A stretch of 64,000 nt of DNA from an uncultured Bacillota bacterium (GCA_905188085.1 CAJJKN010000003.1:124001-188000); one strand, 5' to 3'. Positions 34,851-44,157 are shown, counted from the stretch's first letter. Notes: a model not told the origin generated them from the sequence alone. A program made the numbers and translations.

Positions 34851-35670
34851 ATACGGCCAAAAAGCCAAAATACAACAGGATCAATAAGCCCAGCACGATT
34901 CTATACACACCAAACGGCTTGAACGTATGCTTTTGAATAAACCGCATTAGGAACCGAATGGCAAATAGCGATACCACAAAGGCCACAACCGTCCCGATCA
35001 ACAGCATCATCAAATATTCCCCGGTCAATAAACTTGCATATTTGATCAGTTTCAACCCGCTGGCGCCCAGCATTACGGGAATCGCCAGGAAAAACGAGAA
35101 TTCCGCTGCCACCGGGCGTGCGCAGCCCAGCAAAACAGCGCCCAAAATCGTAGAGCCGGAACGGGAGGTCCCCGGGATCAGTGCCAATATCTGAAACACA
35201 CCAATCCATACCGCTGTTTTATAGTCCAGCTGGGCCAGCGTGCAAATCCGGTTTTTCTTTTTCCTGTTTTCTATAATGATAAACGCGATCCCGTATACGA
35301 TCAGCGCAATTGCAATGGGAATCGGTGCATAAAACAAATCATTAATCTGCTCTTCAAACAACACCCCTGCAATCCCGGTTGGAATTACGCCAATCAGCAC
35401 CTTGCTCCAAAGCGACCAGGTCTGCTGTTTTTCTTTTTGTGTTTTTACAGGCGCCCATGGATTCAATTTATGAAAATACAACACCAAGACCGCTAAAATG
35501 GAGCCCAGCTGCACCACAACCATAAACAAATCCACAAACGCATCGGGTCCTTTCAGCTGCATCCATTGATCCGCCAAAATCATATGCCCCGTGCTGCTGA
35601 TCGGCAGCCATTCCGTAATGCCCTGAATCACGCCCAAAATAGCAGCCTTCAACCATTCGATCCATGCCAC
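34849..35670 (-). CDS. uppP: Undecaprenyl-diphosphatase (bacitracin resistance type)
   Basis: Membrane phosphatase that recycles undecaprenyl diphosphate to the monophosphate carrier for peptidoglycan synthesis; extra copies raise bacitracin tolerance. The 273 residues contain TEWLPISSTGHMIL and PGTSRSGSTI, the two catalytic motifs, and about eight membrane helices. The start is GTG 35670, nine bases after AGAGG. It is monocistronic. Confidence 0.95.
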   Translation of the reverse strand: MAWIEWLKAAILGVIQGITEWLPISSTGHMILADQWMQLKGPDAFVDLFMVVVQLGSILAVLVLYFHKLNPWAPVKTQKEKQQTWSLWSKVLIGVIPTGIAGVLFEEQINDLFYAPIPIAIALIVYGIAFIIIENRKKKNRICTLAQLDYKTAVWIGVFQILALIPGTSRSGSTILGAVLLGCARPVAAEFSFFLAIPVMLGASGLKLIKYASLLTGEYLMMLLIGTVVAFVVSLFAIRFLMRFIQKHTFKPFGVYRIVLGLLILLYFGFLAV

Positions 35671-36334
35671 TTTCTATCGCCTCTTTCTCATTCCGGTTAA
35701 ACGAAAGCTTTTAGAAACTGGTTTATCATACCATATTCCGCTTCTCTTTCCCATTCCTGTTTTGCTTTTTAACAAACAGCTAACCTTTATGGCAATCTCT
35801 TCTGCTTTTGCCTGTTTGTATCCATTTTTCTATACATTCCCCATTGTATGGCACGCTTTCCTTTTATAATCATCAAACTTTTCCTCTGTTTTTTCTGGCC
35901 GTTTTTTCTGTTTTCCTCGCTTTTCCCTTATGGCAATCCATCCGCTTTTTCTCATTTTATCTGCCGCCCTATCCGCGCAGCTTTTTACACATCGGTACAA
36001 TTCATTTCTGCCTACAAGCGCCAATACACAAAAATATTCCATTTTTCACTTTTTCCCTTTGACATAGCCCTATATGTTCATCTTGCCTCTTGCATTGGCA
36101 TAGTCCATTTAGTACCTCTTGGCAAAGCTGTCGCTCGTCATTCAATTTTGTTAAGCTCCCATCGCCGTTTGCACACCCGTTTTCATTTCTCGCTTACGCA
36201 ACCCGTTCCAATATTCCCTATGGCCTTTCGTATTCTCTTCAAAATACACCTTTCCCTACCTTGCAGCATGCATACAGTGTGGTATTTTTCCTTTCATCTA
36301 TAAACCCCTGTACCGGATTCTTTCTTTTTTTATA
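35671..36334 (-). other. 664-base gap between etfA and uppP
   Basis: Strongly pyrimidine-rich on the plus strand. Several frames are open, but none has a good start, ribosome binding site or recognisable product. The best is a Lys-rich 70-codon frame at 35830-36042 (minus), with AAAGGG twelve bases before its ATG. TTATGGCAATC occurs twice (about 35788 and 35929). A TATGAT upstream of uppP (near 35728, minus) may be its promoter. It may be a relic or an RNA gene; nothing specific was recognised. Confidence 0.3.
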
Positions 36335-36366
36335 CAAAAAAGATGCCGCCAGAGGCAGCATCTTTT
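36335..36366 (-). terminator. Terminator of the butyrate operon
   Basis: Minus strand AAAAGATGCTGCC, short loop, GGCGGCATCTTTTTT, directly after etfA. Confidence 0.9.
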
Positions 36367-36377
36367 CAAGATTTCTC

Positions 36378-37424
36378 TTAGTTGTTTTCCGCAATCGCTT
36401 TTTTCAGCGCTTCGGTCAGCTGCGGTACGATCTTGAGGGCATCGCCCACAATGCCGTAGTCCGCCACATCGAAGATCGGCGCGGTTTCGTCTTTGTTGAT
36501 CGCAACGATCAAGTCAGATTCTTCCATGCCGGCCACGTGCTGAATGGCGCCGGAGATACCAACCGCAAAGTATACCTGCGGGCGAACCGTTTTACCGGTC
36601 TGGCCAACCTGCAGATCTTTCGGTTTCCAGCCAGCATCCACAACCGCGCGAGAGCAGCTTACTTCGCCGCCCAATACCTTGGCCAGGTCTTCCAGCATTT
36701 TGAAGTTTTCCGGAGCGCCCATGCCGCGGCCGCCGGATACCAGGATTTTCGCATCCATGATATCTACGGTGTCGGTTACGGATTTTACGATATCCAGGAT
36801 TTCCACATATTTGTTGTTCGGGGTAAATCCGGGATTGTACTCTTCCACAACAGCTTTAGCGCCATCAATGCGGGCAATCTTCTTCATAACGCCGGGGCGC
36901 ACGGTTGCCATCTGCGGACGGTTGTCCGGGCAAGCAATCGTAGCGATGGTGTTACCGCCGAATGCCGGGCGGGTCATCAACAGCTGATTGTGTTTCTGTT
37001 CCTGACCTTCACGCGCCACCATCGGGAAATCGCCGATTTCCAACTGCGTGCAGTCTGCGGTCAAGCCGGTGGCAACACGAGCGGAAACTCTCGGTCCCAA
37101 GTCACGGCCGATGGCGGTTGCGCCGATCAGCATGATTTCCGGTTTGTATTCGTTAATTACAGAGGCCAATGCATGGGTATACGGTTCGGTTCTGTAATCT
37201 TTCAGTTCCGGATCGTCCACCACGATCACGCGGTCTGCGCCGTAAGCGGCCAATTCGTCCGCCAGGCCCTTCACGCCGGAGCCGATCAAAACAGCCGTTA
37301 CTTCGGTATCCAAATCTTTTGCGAGGTCTTTGCCTTTGCCGATCAATTCCAGCGCAATGCCGCTGATTTCGTTATCTACCTGCTGCGCAAAGACAAATAC
37401 GCCTTTGTATTCTTCCAAATTCAT
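36378..37424 (-). CDS. etfA: Electron transfer flavoprotein alpha subunit
   Basis: FAD-binding subunit of the EtfAB complex that, with butyryl-CoA dehydrogenase, couples crotonyl-CoA reduction to ferredoxin reduction by flavin bifurcation. The start is ATG 37424 (MNLEEYKG) behind AGGTGG; the longer frame would run into etfB. In the 348 residues the C-terminal FAD-binding part has LVSGGRGMG, GQTGKTVRPQVYFAVGISGAIQH and INKDETAPIFDVADYGIVGD. It is the last gene of the operon. Confidence 0.97.
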   Translation of the reverse strand: MNLEEYKGVFVFAQQVDNEISGIALELIGKGKDLAKDLDTEVTAVLIGSGVKGLADELAAYGADRVIVVDDPELKDYRTEPYTHALASVINEYKPEIMLIGATAIGRDLGPRVSARVATGLTADCTQLEIGDFPMVAREGQEQKHNQLLMTRPAFGGNTIATIACPDNRPQMATVRPGVMKKIARIDGAKAVVEEYNPGFTPNNKYVEILDIVKSVTDTVDIMDAKILVSGGRGMGAPENFKMLEDLAKVLGGEVSCSRAVVDAGWKPKDLQVGQTGKTVRPQVYFAVGISGAIQHVAGMEESDLIVAINKDETAPIFDVADYGIVGDALKIVPQLTEALKKAIAENN

Positions 37425-37443
37425 CCTCTTACACCACCTTTTG

Positions 37444-38226
37444 TCAAATGATATGTTTCTCTTGCAGCTTTTCAGTGATATACGCTGCCGCTGCATCCGG
37501 ATCCAGCGCAACCTTTTCGCCTGCGCCTTTTCTCACTTTGTCAGAAGCCTTTGCAATCTTCGTCGGAGATCCCTTCAAACCAAGGTTGGAATCATCCACA
37601 TCTTTCAGATCCGCACGGCCCCAGGTGGTGATTTCCGCTTTAAACGCATCGAAGATGCCGCCCGGCGTCATATAACGGGGCTCGTTCAATTCGGCCAGCG
37701 CCGTTACCAAGCAAGGCATTTTTGCCTTAACTACATGATAACGATCTTCATACTGGCGCTGCACCACAACGGAATCCTCTTCGATTTTCAGTTCCTGCGC
37801 ATAAGAGATAACCGGAATGCCCAGGTGCTCGGAAATCTGCGGGCCAACCTGTGCGGTGTCGCCATCGATTGCCTGACGGCCGGTGATGATCAAATCATAG
37901 TCCAAGTTGCGCAGTGCGCCTGCGATGGTCTGGGAGGTAGCCCAGGTATCTGCGCCGCCCAACACACGGTCCGTCACCAGGATCGCTTTGTCCGCGCCCA
38001 TGGCCAACGCTTCACGCAGCACATCCGCCGCTTTCGGCAGGCCCATGGTCAACACGGTTACTTCTGCGCCATACTGGTCTTTCAGTCTCAAAGCTGCTTC
38101 CAGGCCGGCTTTATCATCCGGGTTCATGATCGCGAGCATGGCCGCACGGTTCAGCGTGCCATCCGGGTTAAACTGAACGCCGCCTTTGGTATCCGGCACC
38201 TGTTTTACACAAACAACAATCTTCAC
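37444..38226 (-). CDS. etfB: Electron transfer flavoprotein beta subunit
   Basis: Partner of EtfA (260 residues). KIVVCVKQVPDT opens the nucleotide-binding fold, LKDQYGAEVTVLTMGLP and DYDLIITGRQAIDGDTAQVGP follow, as in bifurcating clostridial EtfB proteins. It is between bcd and etfA in the order found in other butyrate producers. GGAGG is close upstream of the ATG. Confidence 0.97.
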   Translation of the reverse strand: MKIVVCVKQVPDTKGGVQFNPDGTLNRAAMLAIMNPDDKAGLEAALRLKDQYGAEVTVLTMGLPKAADVLREALAMGADKAILVTDRVLGGADTWATSQTIAGALRNLDYDLIITGRQAIDGDTAQVGPQISEHLGIPVISYAQELKIEEDSVVVQRQYEDRYHVVKAKMPCLVTALAELNEPRYMTPGGIFDAFKAEITTWGRADLKDVDDSNLGLKGSPTKIAKASDKVRKGAGEKVALDPDAAAAYITEKLQEKHII

Positions 38227-38242
38227 GGTTCTACGCCTCCTG

Positions 38243-39382
38243 TTATCTCAATAAGTCACCGGAGATAACCATACGCTGAACTTCAGAAGTTCCTTCGTAG
38301 ATCTCCGTAATCTTCGCGTCACGCATCATGCGTTCCACCGGATATTCTCTGGTGTAACCATAGCCGCCGTGCAGCTGTACACACTTGGTGGTTACTTCCA
38401 TCGCCACTTCCGCCGCGTACAGTTTTGCCATAGCAGCTTCTACGGAGAAGCGTTTCTTCGTATCTTTGGCAATGGCAGCATTGTAAACCAGCAAACGAGC
38501 CGCTTCAATCTTGGTCTTCATGTCAGCCAGCTGGAACTGCGTGTTCTGGAACTGCGCAATCGAACGGCCGAACTGTTTTCTTTCTTTTACATACGCAACG
38601 GTTTCGTCAAACGCACCCTGCGCCAAGCCCAAAGCCTGGGAAGCGATACCGATACGGCCGCCGTCCAGCGTGGTCATGGCAATGCCGAAGCCTTTGCCTT
38701 CCTGGCCCAGCAGATTTTCTTTCGGCACAATGCAGTTTTCGAAAATCAATTCGGTCGTGGAAGAACCACGGATACCCATTTTCTTTTCTTTGGTGCCAAT
38801 GCTGAAGCCCGGGAAGTCTTTTTCTACGATAAACGCGGAAATGCCTTTGGTGCCTTTGGATTTATCCGTCATCGCAAAGATGATGTAGATATCAGCCTGG
38901 CCGCCGTTGGTGATGAAGATTTTGCTGCCATTCAATACATAATGGTCGCCTTCCAACACCGCTTTGGTCTGCTGACCGGCAGCGTCCGTGCCGGCGCCGG
39001 GTTCGGTCAAACCGAAAGCGCCCAGCTTTTCGCCTTTTGCCAACGGAATCAGATATTTCTGCTTCTGTTCCGGCGTACCGAATTTGTTGATCGGTTCTGC
39101 GCCCAAAGAGGTGTGCGCGGAAACGATAACACCGGTGGTGCCGCAAACACGGCTCAATTCTTCTACGCAGATTGCATAGGTCAGAGAATCGCAGCCCTGG
39201 CCACCCATTTCCTTGGAAAACGGAATGCCCATGAAGCCGTATTTCTGCATTTTCTTGACGGTTTCAATGGGGAAGTGCTCGGTTTCGTCCACTTCCTGCG
39301 CCAAGGGTTTTACCTCTGTTTCAGCAAACTGCCGAAACAGGCCGCGTGCCATTTCTTGTTCTTTGCTGAGTACGAAGTCCAT
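38243..39382 (-). CDS. bcd: Butyryl-CoA dehydrogenase (short-chain acyl-CoA dehydrogenase)
   Basis: FAD enzyme reducing crotonyl-CoA to butyryl-CoA with EtfAB. The 379 residues match the clostridial enzyme. FGLTEPGAGTDAAGQQT binds FAD and substrate, KKMGIRGSSTTEL and QLHGGYGYTREYPVERMMRD are acyl-CoA dehydrogenase signatures, and the IYEGTSEVQ motif near the C-terminus carries the catalytic Glu. AGGAGGAACGAGT precedes the ATG. Confidence 0.96.
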   Translation of the reverse strand: MDFVLSKEQEMARGLFRQFAETEVKPLAQEVDETEHFPIETVKKMQKYGFMGIPFSKEMGGQGCDSLTYAICVEELSRVCGTTGVIVSAHTSLGAEPINKFGTPEQKQKYLIPLAKGEKLGAFGLTEPGAGTDAAGQQTKAVLEGDHYVLNGSKIFITNGGQADIYIIFAMTDKSKGTKGISAFIVEKDFPGFSIGTKEKKMGIRGSSTTELIFENCIVPKENLLGQEGKGFGIAMTTLDGGRIGIASQALGLAQGAFDETVAYVKERKQFGRSIAQFQNTQFQLADMKTKIEAARLLVYNAAIAKDTKKRFSVEAAMAKLYAAEVAMEVTTKCVQLHGGYGYTREYPVERMMRDAKITEIYEGTSEVQRMVISGDLLR

Positions 39383-39429
39383 ACTCGTTCCTCCTAATCA
39401 AATTTTACAGCCCAATCGCTGCGGATTTC

Positions 39430-40272
39430 TTAGCGGGTATAGTCGAAAAAGCCTTTGCCGGTCTTGCGTCCGAGCAGGCCGCCGCGCACCATCTTGCGGA
39501 GCAACGGATGCGGACGATATTTCGGATCGCCGGTTTCGCTTTCCAATACTTCCATAATCGCCAAGCACACATCCAGGCCGATCAAATCGCCCAAGGACAG
39601 CGGGCCCATCGGATGGTTCGCGCCCAGCTTCATCGCGGTGTCGATGTCTTCTGCGCTGGCAACGCCTTCAGCATAGATGCCCACCGCTTCGTTGATCATC
39701 GGGATCAGGATGCGGTTTACCACAAAGCCGGCCGCTTCCTTCACTTCTACCGGCGTTTTGCCGATTTCCACTGCGATCTCTTTGATGCGGTCTACGGTTT
39801 CCTGCTTGGTGTTCATGCCGGCAATAACCTCAACCAGCTTCATAACCGGAGCGGGGTTGAAAAAGTGCATACCCACAACCGCACGGTTCATACCTTTGCT
39901 GATCTCCGTCAAGGACAGAGAAGAGGTGTTAGAGGCCAAAATGGCTTCCGGTTTGCAGATCTTATCCAAGCTCTGGAACAACTGCTGTTTCAGGTCCATA
40001 CGTTCGATGGCTGCTTCCACAACCAGATCGCAATCCGCCACGGCTTCATTGTCGCCATGGGTAGAAATCTTCGCCAGGATTTCGTCCGCTTTGGCCTGTT
40101 CCATGCGGCCTTTGGCCACCTGTTTGTCCAAGGCTTTTTGGATTCTCGCTTTGCCTCCATCAGCAAATTCCTGCTTGATGTCGCAAAGAACGACTTCATA
40201 ACCGTCGGTTACAGCAAACGCCTGTGCAATACCGGCGCCCATGGTGCCGGCGCCAATCACTCCAACTTTCAT
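39430..40272 (-). CDS. hbd: 3-hydroxybutyryl-CoA dehydrogenase
   Basis: NAD(P)H-dependent reduction of acetoacetyl-CoA to 3-hydroxybutyryl-CoA (280 residues). The Rossmann motif is GVIGAGTMGAGIAQAF, the catalytic His-Glu pair lies in GMHFFNPAPVMKLVEVI, and SLGDLIGLDVCLAIM with GRKTGKGFFDY ends the helical dimer domain. It lies between crt and bcd. Confidence 0.97.
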   Translation of the reverse strand: MKVGVIGAGTMGAGIAQAFAVTDGYEVVLCDIKQEFADGGKARIQKALDKQVAKGRMEQAKADEILAKISTHGDNEAVADCDLVVEAAIERMDLKQQLFQSLDKICKPEAILASNTSSLSLTEISKGMNRAVVGMHFFNPAPVMKLVEVIAGMNTKQETVDRIKEIAVEIGKTPVEVKEAAGFVVNRILIPMINEAVGIYAEGVASAEDIDTAMKLGANHPMGPLSLGDLIGLDVCLAIMEVLESETGDPKYRPHPLLRKMVRGGLLGRKTGKGFFDYTR

Positions 40273-40322
40273 GATTTAACCTCCCAAAAATTCAATCTTT
40301 TATAAAGGGCTTTTACGCCATT

Positions 40323-41099
40323 TTATCTGTTCACAAACGGTTCCGGTTTGCGTTTTTCCAAAAACGCCGTCATGCCGTTTTTCTGGTCTTCGGTCTCAAA
40401 GCAGCTGCCAAACAGCTTCTCTTCGATCACGATGGCCTGGTCCATATCTACCTGCAAGCCTTCGTTAACCGCTTTTTTCGTTGCGCGCACAGCAATCGGC
40501 GCGTTGCGGGCAATTTTGCCGGCCAACTTCATCGCAGCATCCATCAGCTCTTCCACCGGATACACCGCGTTTACCAAGCCCAGCGCCAGCGCTTCATCGG
40601 CTTTCACCTGCGTGCAGGCATACAGCATTTCCTTTGCCTTGCCCACGCCGATGGTCCGTGCCAAGCGCTGCGTGCCGCCAAAGCCGGGGGTAATGCCCAG
40701 GCCCACTTCGGGCTGGCCAAAGCGCGCGTTTTCGGAAGCCAGACGAATGTCACAGCTCATGGACAGTTCGCAGCCGCCGCCCAGGGCAAAGCCGTTTACC
40801 GCCGCAATCACCGGAATCGGGAACACTTCGATCTTGCGGAAAATATCGTTGCCCTTTTTGCCGAAAGCTTCGCCTTCCGCTTTGGTCAACGTGCTCATTT
40901 CCCCAATGTCCGCGCCCGCCACAAAGGATTTCTGTCCTGCGCCGGTGATCACCAGGCAGCGAACCGTTTCCAGGTCCACTGCGTCCAGGGTTTTATCCAA
41001 AGCATCCAATACTTCGGAATTCAGCGCATTCAGCGCTTTTTCACGATTGATGGTAATAACGCCTACGGCGTCTTTTTGTTCATACAATACAACGCTCAT
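40323..41099 (-). CDS. crt: Enoyl-CoA hydratase (crotonase)
   Basis: Dehydrates 3-hydroxybutyryl-CoA to crotonyl-CoA (258 residues). The oxyanion and acid/base region is seen as AGADIGEM, FALGGGCELSMSCDIRLAS and FGQPEVGLGITPGFGGTQRL, with one catalytic Glu in GGGCEL and one in QPEVGLG. AGGAGGCTTTAAA precedes its ATG. It is the second gene of the operon, 31 bases after thl. Confidence 0.97.
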   Translation of the reverse strand: MSVVLYEQKDAVGVITINREKALNALNSEVLDALDKTLDAVDLETVRCLVITGAGQKSFVAGADIGEMSTLTKAEGEAFGKKGNDIFRKIEVFPIPVIAAVNGFALGGGCELSMSCDIRLASENARFGQPEVGLGITPGFGGTQRLARTIGVGKAKEMLYACTQVKADEALALGLVNAVYPVEELMDAAMKLAGKIARNAPIAVRATKKAVNEGLQVDMDQAIVIEEKLFGSCFETEDQKNGMTAFLEKRKPEPFVNR

Positions 41100-41130
41100 T
41101 TTAAAGCCTCCTATACGGATACGGTTCTGT

Positions 41131-42321
41131 TTAGCCTTCGTATTTTTCTACGATGGTCGCGCAGCCCATACCGCCGCCGATGCACAGCGTAGCCAAGCCG
41201 CGTTTGCTGTCACGCTTTTGCATCTCGTGCAACAGGGTAACCAGAATACGGCAGCCGGAAGCACCTACCGGATGGCCCAAAGCAATGGCGCCGCCGTTTA
41301 CGTTTACCTTTTCCGCATCCCATTTCAGTTCTTTACCCACGGCCATTGCCTGTGCGGCAAATGCTTCGTTGGCTTCGATCAGATCGAAATCATCAATGCC
41401 GAGGCCGGTCTTTTTGAATACCTTTTTGCAAGCAGCCACAGGACCTACGCCCATGATGGACGGATCCACGCCGCCCAAAGCGCCGGCTACCCACGTTGCC
41501 ATCGGTTTTACGCCCAGCTCTTTGGCCTTTTCTTCGCTCATCACAACCACGCAAGCTGCGCCGTCGTTGATGCCGGAAGCATTGGCCGCCGTCACCGTGC
41601 CGCCGTCACGTTTGAAGGCGGGCTTCAATTTGCTGATGCCTTCTGCCGTTACGCCTGCACGCGGGCCTTCGTCTTTATTGAAGATAACGGTTTCTTTTTT
41701 CATTTTTACCGGCACGCCCACGATTTCATCGTCAAAGCGTCCGGCTTTTTGGGCCGCTTCGCACTTGTTCTGGCTGGCTGCGGCAAATTCATCCTGCATT
41801 TCGCGGGTGATGCCCCATTGCTCTGCCACGTTTTCCGCGGTGATCCCCATGTGATACTGGTTAAACGCATCCCACAACGCATCGTTTACCATGGTGTCTA
41901 CCAAAACGCCGTTGTTCATGCGATAGCCGTAACGGCCCTGCGGCACAGCATACGGTGCAGCGGACATGTTTTCCATACCGCCGGCAACCACGATATCCGC
42001 GTCGCCCGCCTGAATCATGTTTGCAGCCATGTTTACAGCGTTCAAGCCGCTGCCGCAAACCACGTTCAGCGTTACAGCCGGCACTTCCACCGGCAAGCCG
42101 GCATGGATGGAAGCCTGACGCGCCACGTTCTGGCCCAGGCCTGCCTGGATAACACAGCCCATCAAAACTTCGTCTACCTCTTCCGGTTTCACACCGGCAC
42201 GGTTCAACGCTTCTTTGATTACGATAGAACCCAACTGTTCTGCCGGTACGCCAGTCAGCGCGCCGCCCATTTTGCCAATTGCAGTACGTACAGCACCAGC
42301 CAATACAACTTTTTTGGACAT
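41131..42321 (-). CDS. thl: Acetyl-CoA acetyltransferase (thiolase)
   Basis: Condenses two acetyl-CoA to acetoacetyl-CoA, the entry into butyrate formation. The start is ATG 42321 (MSKKVVLAG), eight bases after GGAGG. The 396 residues carry the nucleophile in NVVCGSGLNAVNMA, the His in GHPVGASGCRI and the second active-site Cys in CIGGGMGCATI. First gene of the thl-crt-hbd-bcd-etfB-etfA operon; a Rex-like palindrome lies about 80 bases upstream. Confidence 0.97.
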   Translation of the reverse strand: MSKKVVLAGAVRTAIGKMGGALTGVPAEQLGSIVIKEALNRAGVKPEEVDEVLMGCVIQAGLGQNVARQASIHAGLPVEVPAVTLNVVCGSGLNAVNMAANMIQAGDADIVVAGGMENMSAAPYAVPQGRYGYRMNNGVLVDTMVNDALWDAFNQYHMGITAENVAEQWGITREMQDEFAAASQNKCEAAQKAGRFDDEIVGVPVKMKKETVIFNKDEGPRAGVTAEGISKLKPAFKRDGGTVTAANASGINDGAACVVVMSEEKAKELGVKPMATWVAGALGGVDPSIMGVGPVAACKKVFKKTGLGIDDFDLIEANEAFAAQAMAVGKELKWDAEKVNVNGGAIALGHPVGASGCRILVTLLHEMQKRDSKRGLATLCIGGGMGCATIVEKYEG

Positions 42322-42401
42322 TTCTGTTTCCTCCATTTTTTATTTCTTGGTTTAATGGTTTACAAATGTGAAAAAAGATACTTTGCCTCTGATTTTGACT
42401 A

Positions 42402-42419
42402 TGTGATAAATATATCACA
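42402..42419 (-). promoter_or_regulatory. Rex-like operator upstream of the butyrate operon
   Basis: TGTGATA, AATA, TATCACA: a perfect seven-base inverted repeat with a four-base centre, the layout of Rex sites (T-T-G-T-G/T-A-A, four bases, complement). On the minus strand it contains TGATATATT, which could be the extended -10 of thl. Rex senses NADH/NAD and is known to repress butyrate genes in clostridia. Confidence 0.7.
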
Positions 42420-42514
42420 ATGTATCATCCAATGCAATGCTCCCGTGTTCTTTTTTTCACAAATGACACAAGTTCTTCACACTGTTTTTTCATTTCCTTT
42501 TTGCGCCGTTTGAA

Positions 42515-42550
42515 GCAGCGTCGGCCCGAGAGCCGATCCGGGCCGCGCTG
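42515..42550 (-). terminator. Possible terminator after the aldehyde dehydrogenase gene
   Basis: Minus strand CAGCG-C-GGCCCG pairs with CGGGCC-GA-CGCTG around an eight-base loop. The stem is GC-rich, but no good T-run follows. Confidence 0.45.
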
Positions 42551-42558
42551 GTTTTGTT

Positions 42559-44004
42559 TCAGTTCAAATGAATGACAATTGCGCGTTCTTCGCTCATGTC
42601 TTCGATGGAATATTTGCCGCCGCTGCGCCCGTGGCCGCTTTGGCTGCCGCCACCGCCGCCCGCCGGAATGGTCGGATCCCAATAGTTTGTAGCGCCGTTG
42701 ATGTTGGTCGCGCCAAAGTTATATTGTTCCGCCATGCGCAAAGCCTTGTTTACATCCTTTGTGAAAATGGCACTAAACAGTCTGTAATCGCTCATCTCCA
42801 CCAGGGTTTGAATTTCATCTTCGCTTTTAAAGCGAATCAGCGGGATCACCGGGCCAAAGGTTTCGTCGGTATGCAGCATACAATCGGCCGGCACATGGTC
42901 CACCACCGTGGGCTCAAAATAATGCTCTGTCGGCATGCCTGCTTTGCGCCGGCCGCCCGTCACCACCTTGGCGCCCATTTCCACAGCCTGATGAATGTGA
43001 GATTCCACAATTTCAATCTGGCTCATCAAATGCATCGGGCCCATGGTGGTCTTTTCGTCAAACGGATCCCCCAATTGATACTGGGTCTGCATTTTCTCCA
43101 AAATCTTTTCCACCAAAGCATCGGCAATGGCGTCATCCACCAAAACGCGCTCCGTGCTGGTGCACACCTGCCCGGCATTCAAAAAGCTGCCGTTCATCAG
43201 GCCTTGCGCCGCCACATCCAGGTCCGCGTCTTTCAACACGATGCACGGGCCGTCGCCGCCCAGCTCCATGGAGGTATGTTTGCATCTGGCGCGTCCGCAA
43301 ATGATATCGCCCGTCACGGTGGAGCCGGTAAACCCAATGCCCGCCGTCAGCGGATGTGCACTCAGCGCATCGCCCACCACCTGGCCTTTGCCGATCACCA
43401 TGTTCACTGCGCCGTCCGGCAGGCCTACGCCTTCAAAGCACTTCATCAGCGCGCTGGCCACAGCCGCCGTGGTGGTAGCCGGGTTCCATACCATCGGATC
43501 GCCTACGGCAATGCCGGCCGCCAAATAATACTGACAGGCCGTGCCCAGCGGGAAATTCCACGGCGTAATAATCGCAAAGATGCCCTTGGGTTTGCGCGTT
43601 ACCAAACAACGGGCGTTTTTATCCCGCAGCGGCACAACCTTGCCGTCCATCCATTTGATCTGTTCGGCCGCATCGCGAAACGCCAGCGCACAGGCCGCCA
43701 CTTCGCCCATCGCCTCGCCGTGGAAGGGTTTTCCGTGTTCGGCTGTCAACAATCTGGCCAGTTCCTCCTGGCATTGGTCAATCTTATCCGCAATTTTATA
43801 GCAGATCTCTGCCCGTTCAAATACGCTCATCGCTGCCAGGGCGGGCGCCGCCTTTTTAGCCGCCTGCATGGCCGCGTCCACGTCTTCCGCCGTGCCGAGC
43901 GGAATTTGCCCCAGCACCTCGCCGTTGCCCGGGCTCACCACGTCCTGCATCTGCCGGCCCGCGCCGTCAAACCATTTGCCGTCGATATACATCGGAAAAA
44001 TCAT
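42559..44004 (-). CDS. NAD(P)-dependent aldehyde dehydrogenase (succinate-semialdehyde dehydrogenase-like)
   Basis: A 481-residue member of the aldehyde dehydrogenase superfamily. ITPWNFPLG and KHTSMELGGDGPCIVLKDADLD carry the catalytic Asn and general-base Glu; the nucleophile Cys is in NAGQVCTSTERVLV. The C-terminal EEXA-like region is unusual: after TNINGATNYWDPTIPAGG the usual GG-x-K-x-S-G reads GGGGGSQSGHGRSGG, a Gly/Ser-rich variant. GGAGG precedes the ATG. It points into the butyrate operon but has its own 3' hairpin. The substrate is not certain. Confidence 0.88.
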   Translation of the reverse strand: MIFPMYIDGKWFDGAGRQMQDVVSPGNGEVLGQIPLGTAEDVDAAMQAAKKAAPALAAMSVFERAEICYKIADKIDQCQEELARLLTAEHGKPFHGEAMGEVAACALAFRDAAEQIKWMDGKVVPLRDKNARCLVTRKPKGIFAIITPWNFPLGTACQYYLAAGIAVGDPMVWNPATTTAAVASALMKCFEGVGLPDGAVNMVIGKGQVVGDALSAHPLTAGIGFTGSTVTGDIICGRARCKHTSMELGGDGPCIVLKDADLDVAAQGLMNGSFLNAGQVCTSTERVLVDDAIADALVEKILEKMQTQYQLGDPFDEKTTMGPMHLMSQIEIVESHIHQAVEMGAKVVTGGRRKAGMPTEHYFEPTVVDHVPADCMLHTDETFGPVIPLIRFKSEDEIQTLVEMSDYRLFSAIFTKDVNKALRMAEQYNFGATNINGATNYWDPTIPAGGGGGSQSGHGRSGGKYSIEDMSEERAIVIHLN

Positions 44005-44040
44005 CTTTGCTCCTCCATTTCATTCATTGTTTCTTACTTA

Positions 44041-44053
44041 CCGTAAATTACGG
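44041..44053 (-). promoter_or_regulatory. Palindrome CCGTAA-A-TTACGG in the aldehyde dehydrogenase leader
   Basis: A perfect six-base inverted repeat with one central base, 36 bases before the start codon. It may be an operator or leader hairpin. A TATGAT-type -10 lies about 65 bases further upstream (minus strand). Confidence 0.35.
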
Positions 44054-44157
44054 CGTTTTTTCTTTGTTAAGCCACATATGTCCTTTACTAAAAGGTTATT
44101 ATTATTCTATCATAGTCTTTTTCTCTTTGAATAGCCCTAAGCGTGCATTCTTCCTAC

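Noticed and set aside
35830..36042. Lys-rich 70-codon frame (minus strand)
   Set aside because: Poorly spaced ribosome binding site and composition that follows the skew of the gap; noted in the gap entry only.
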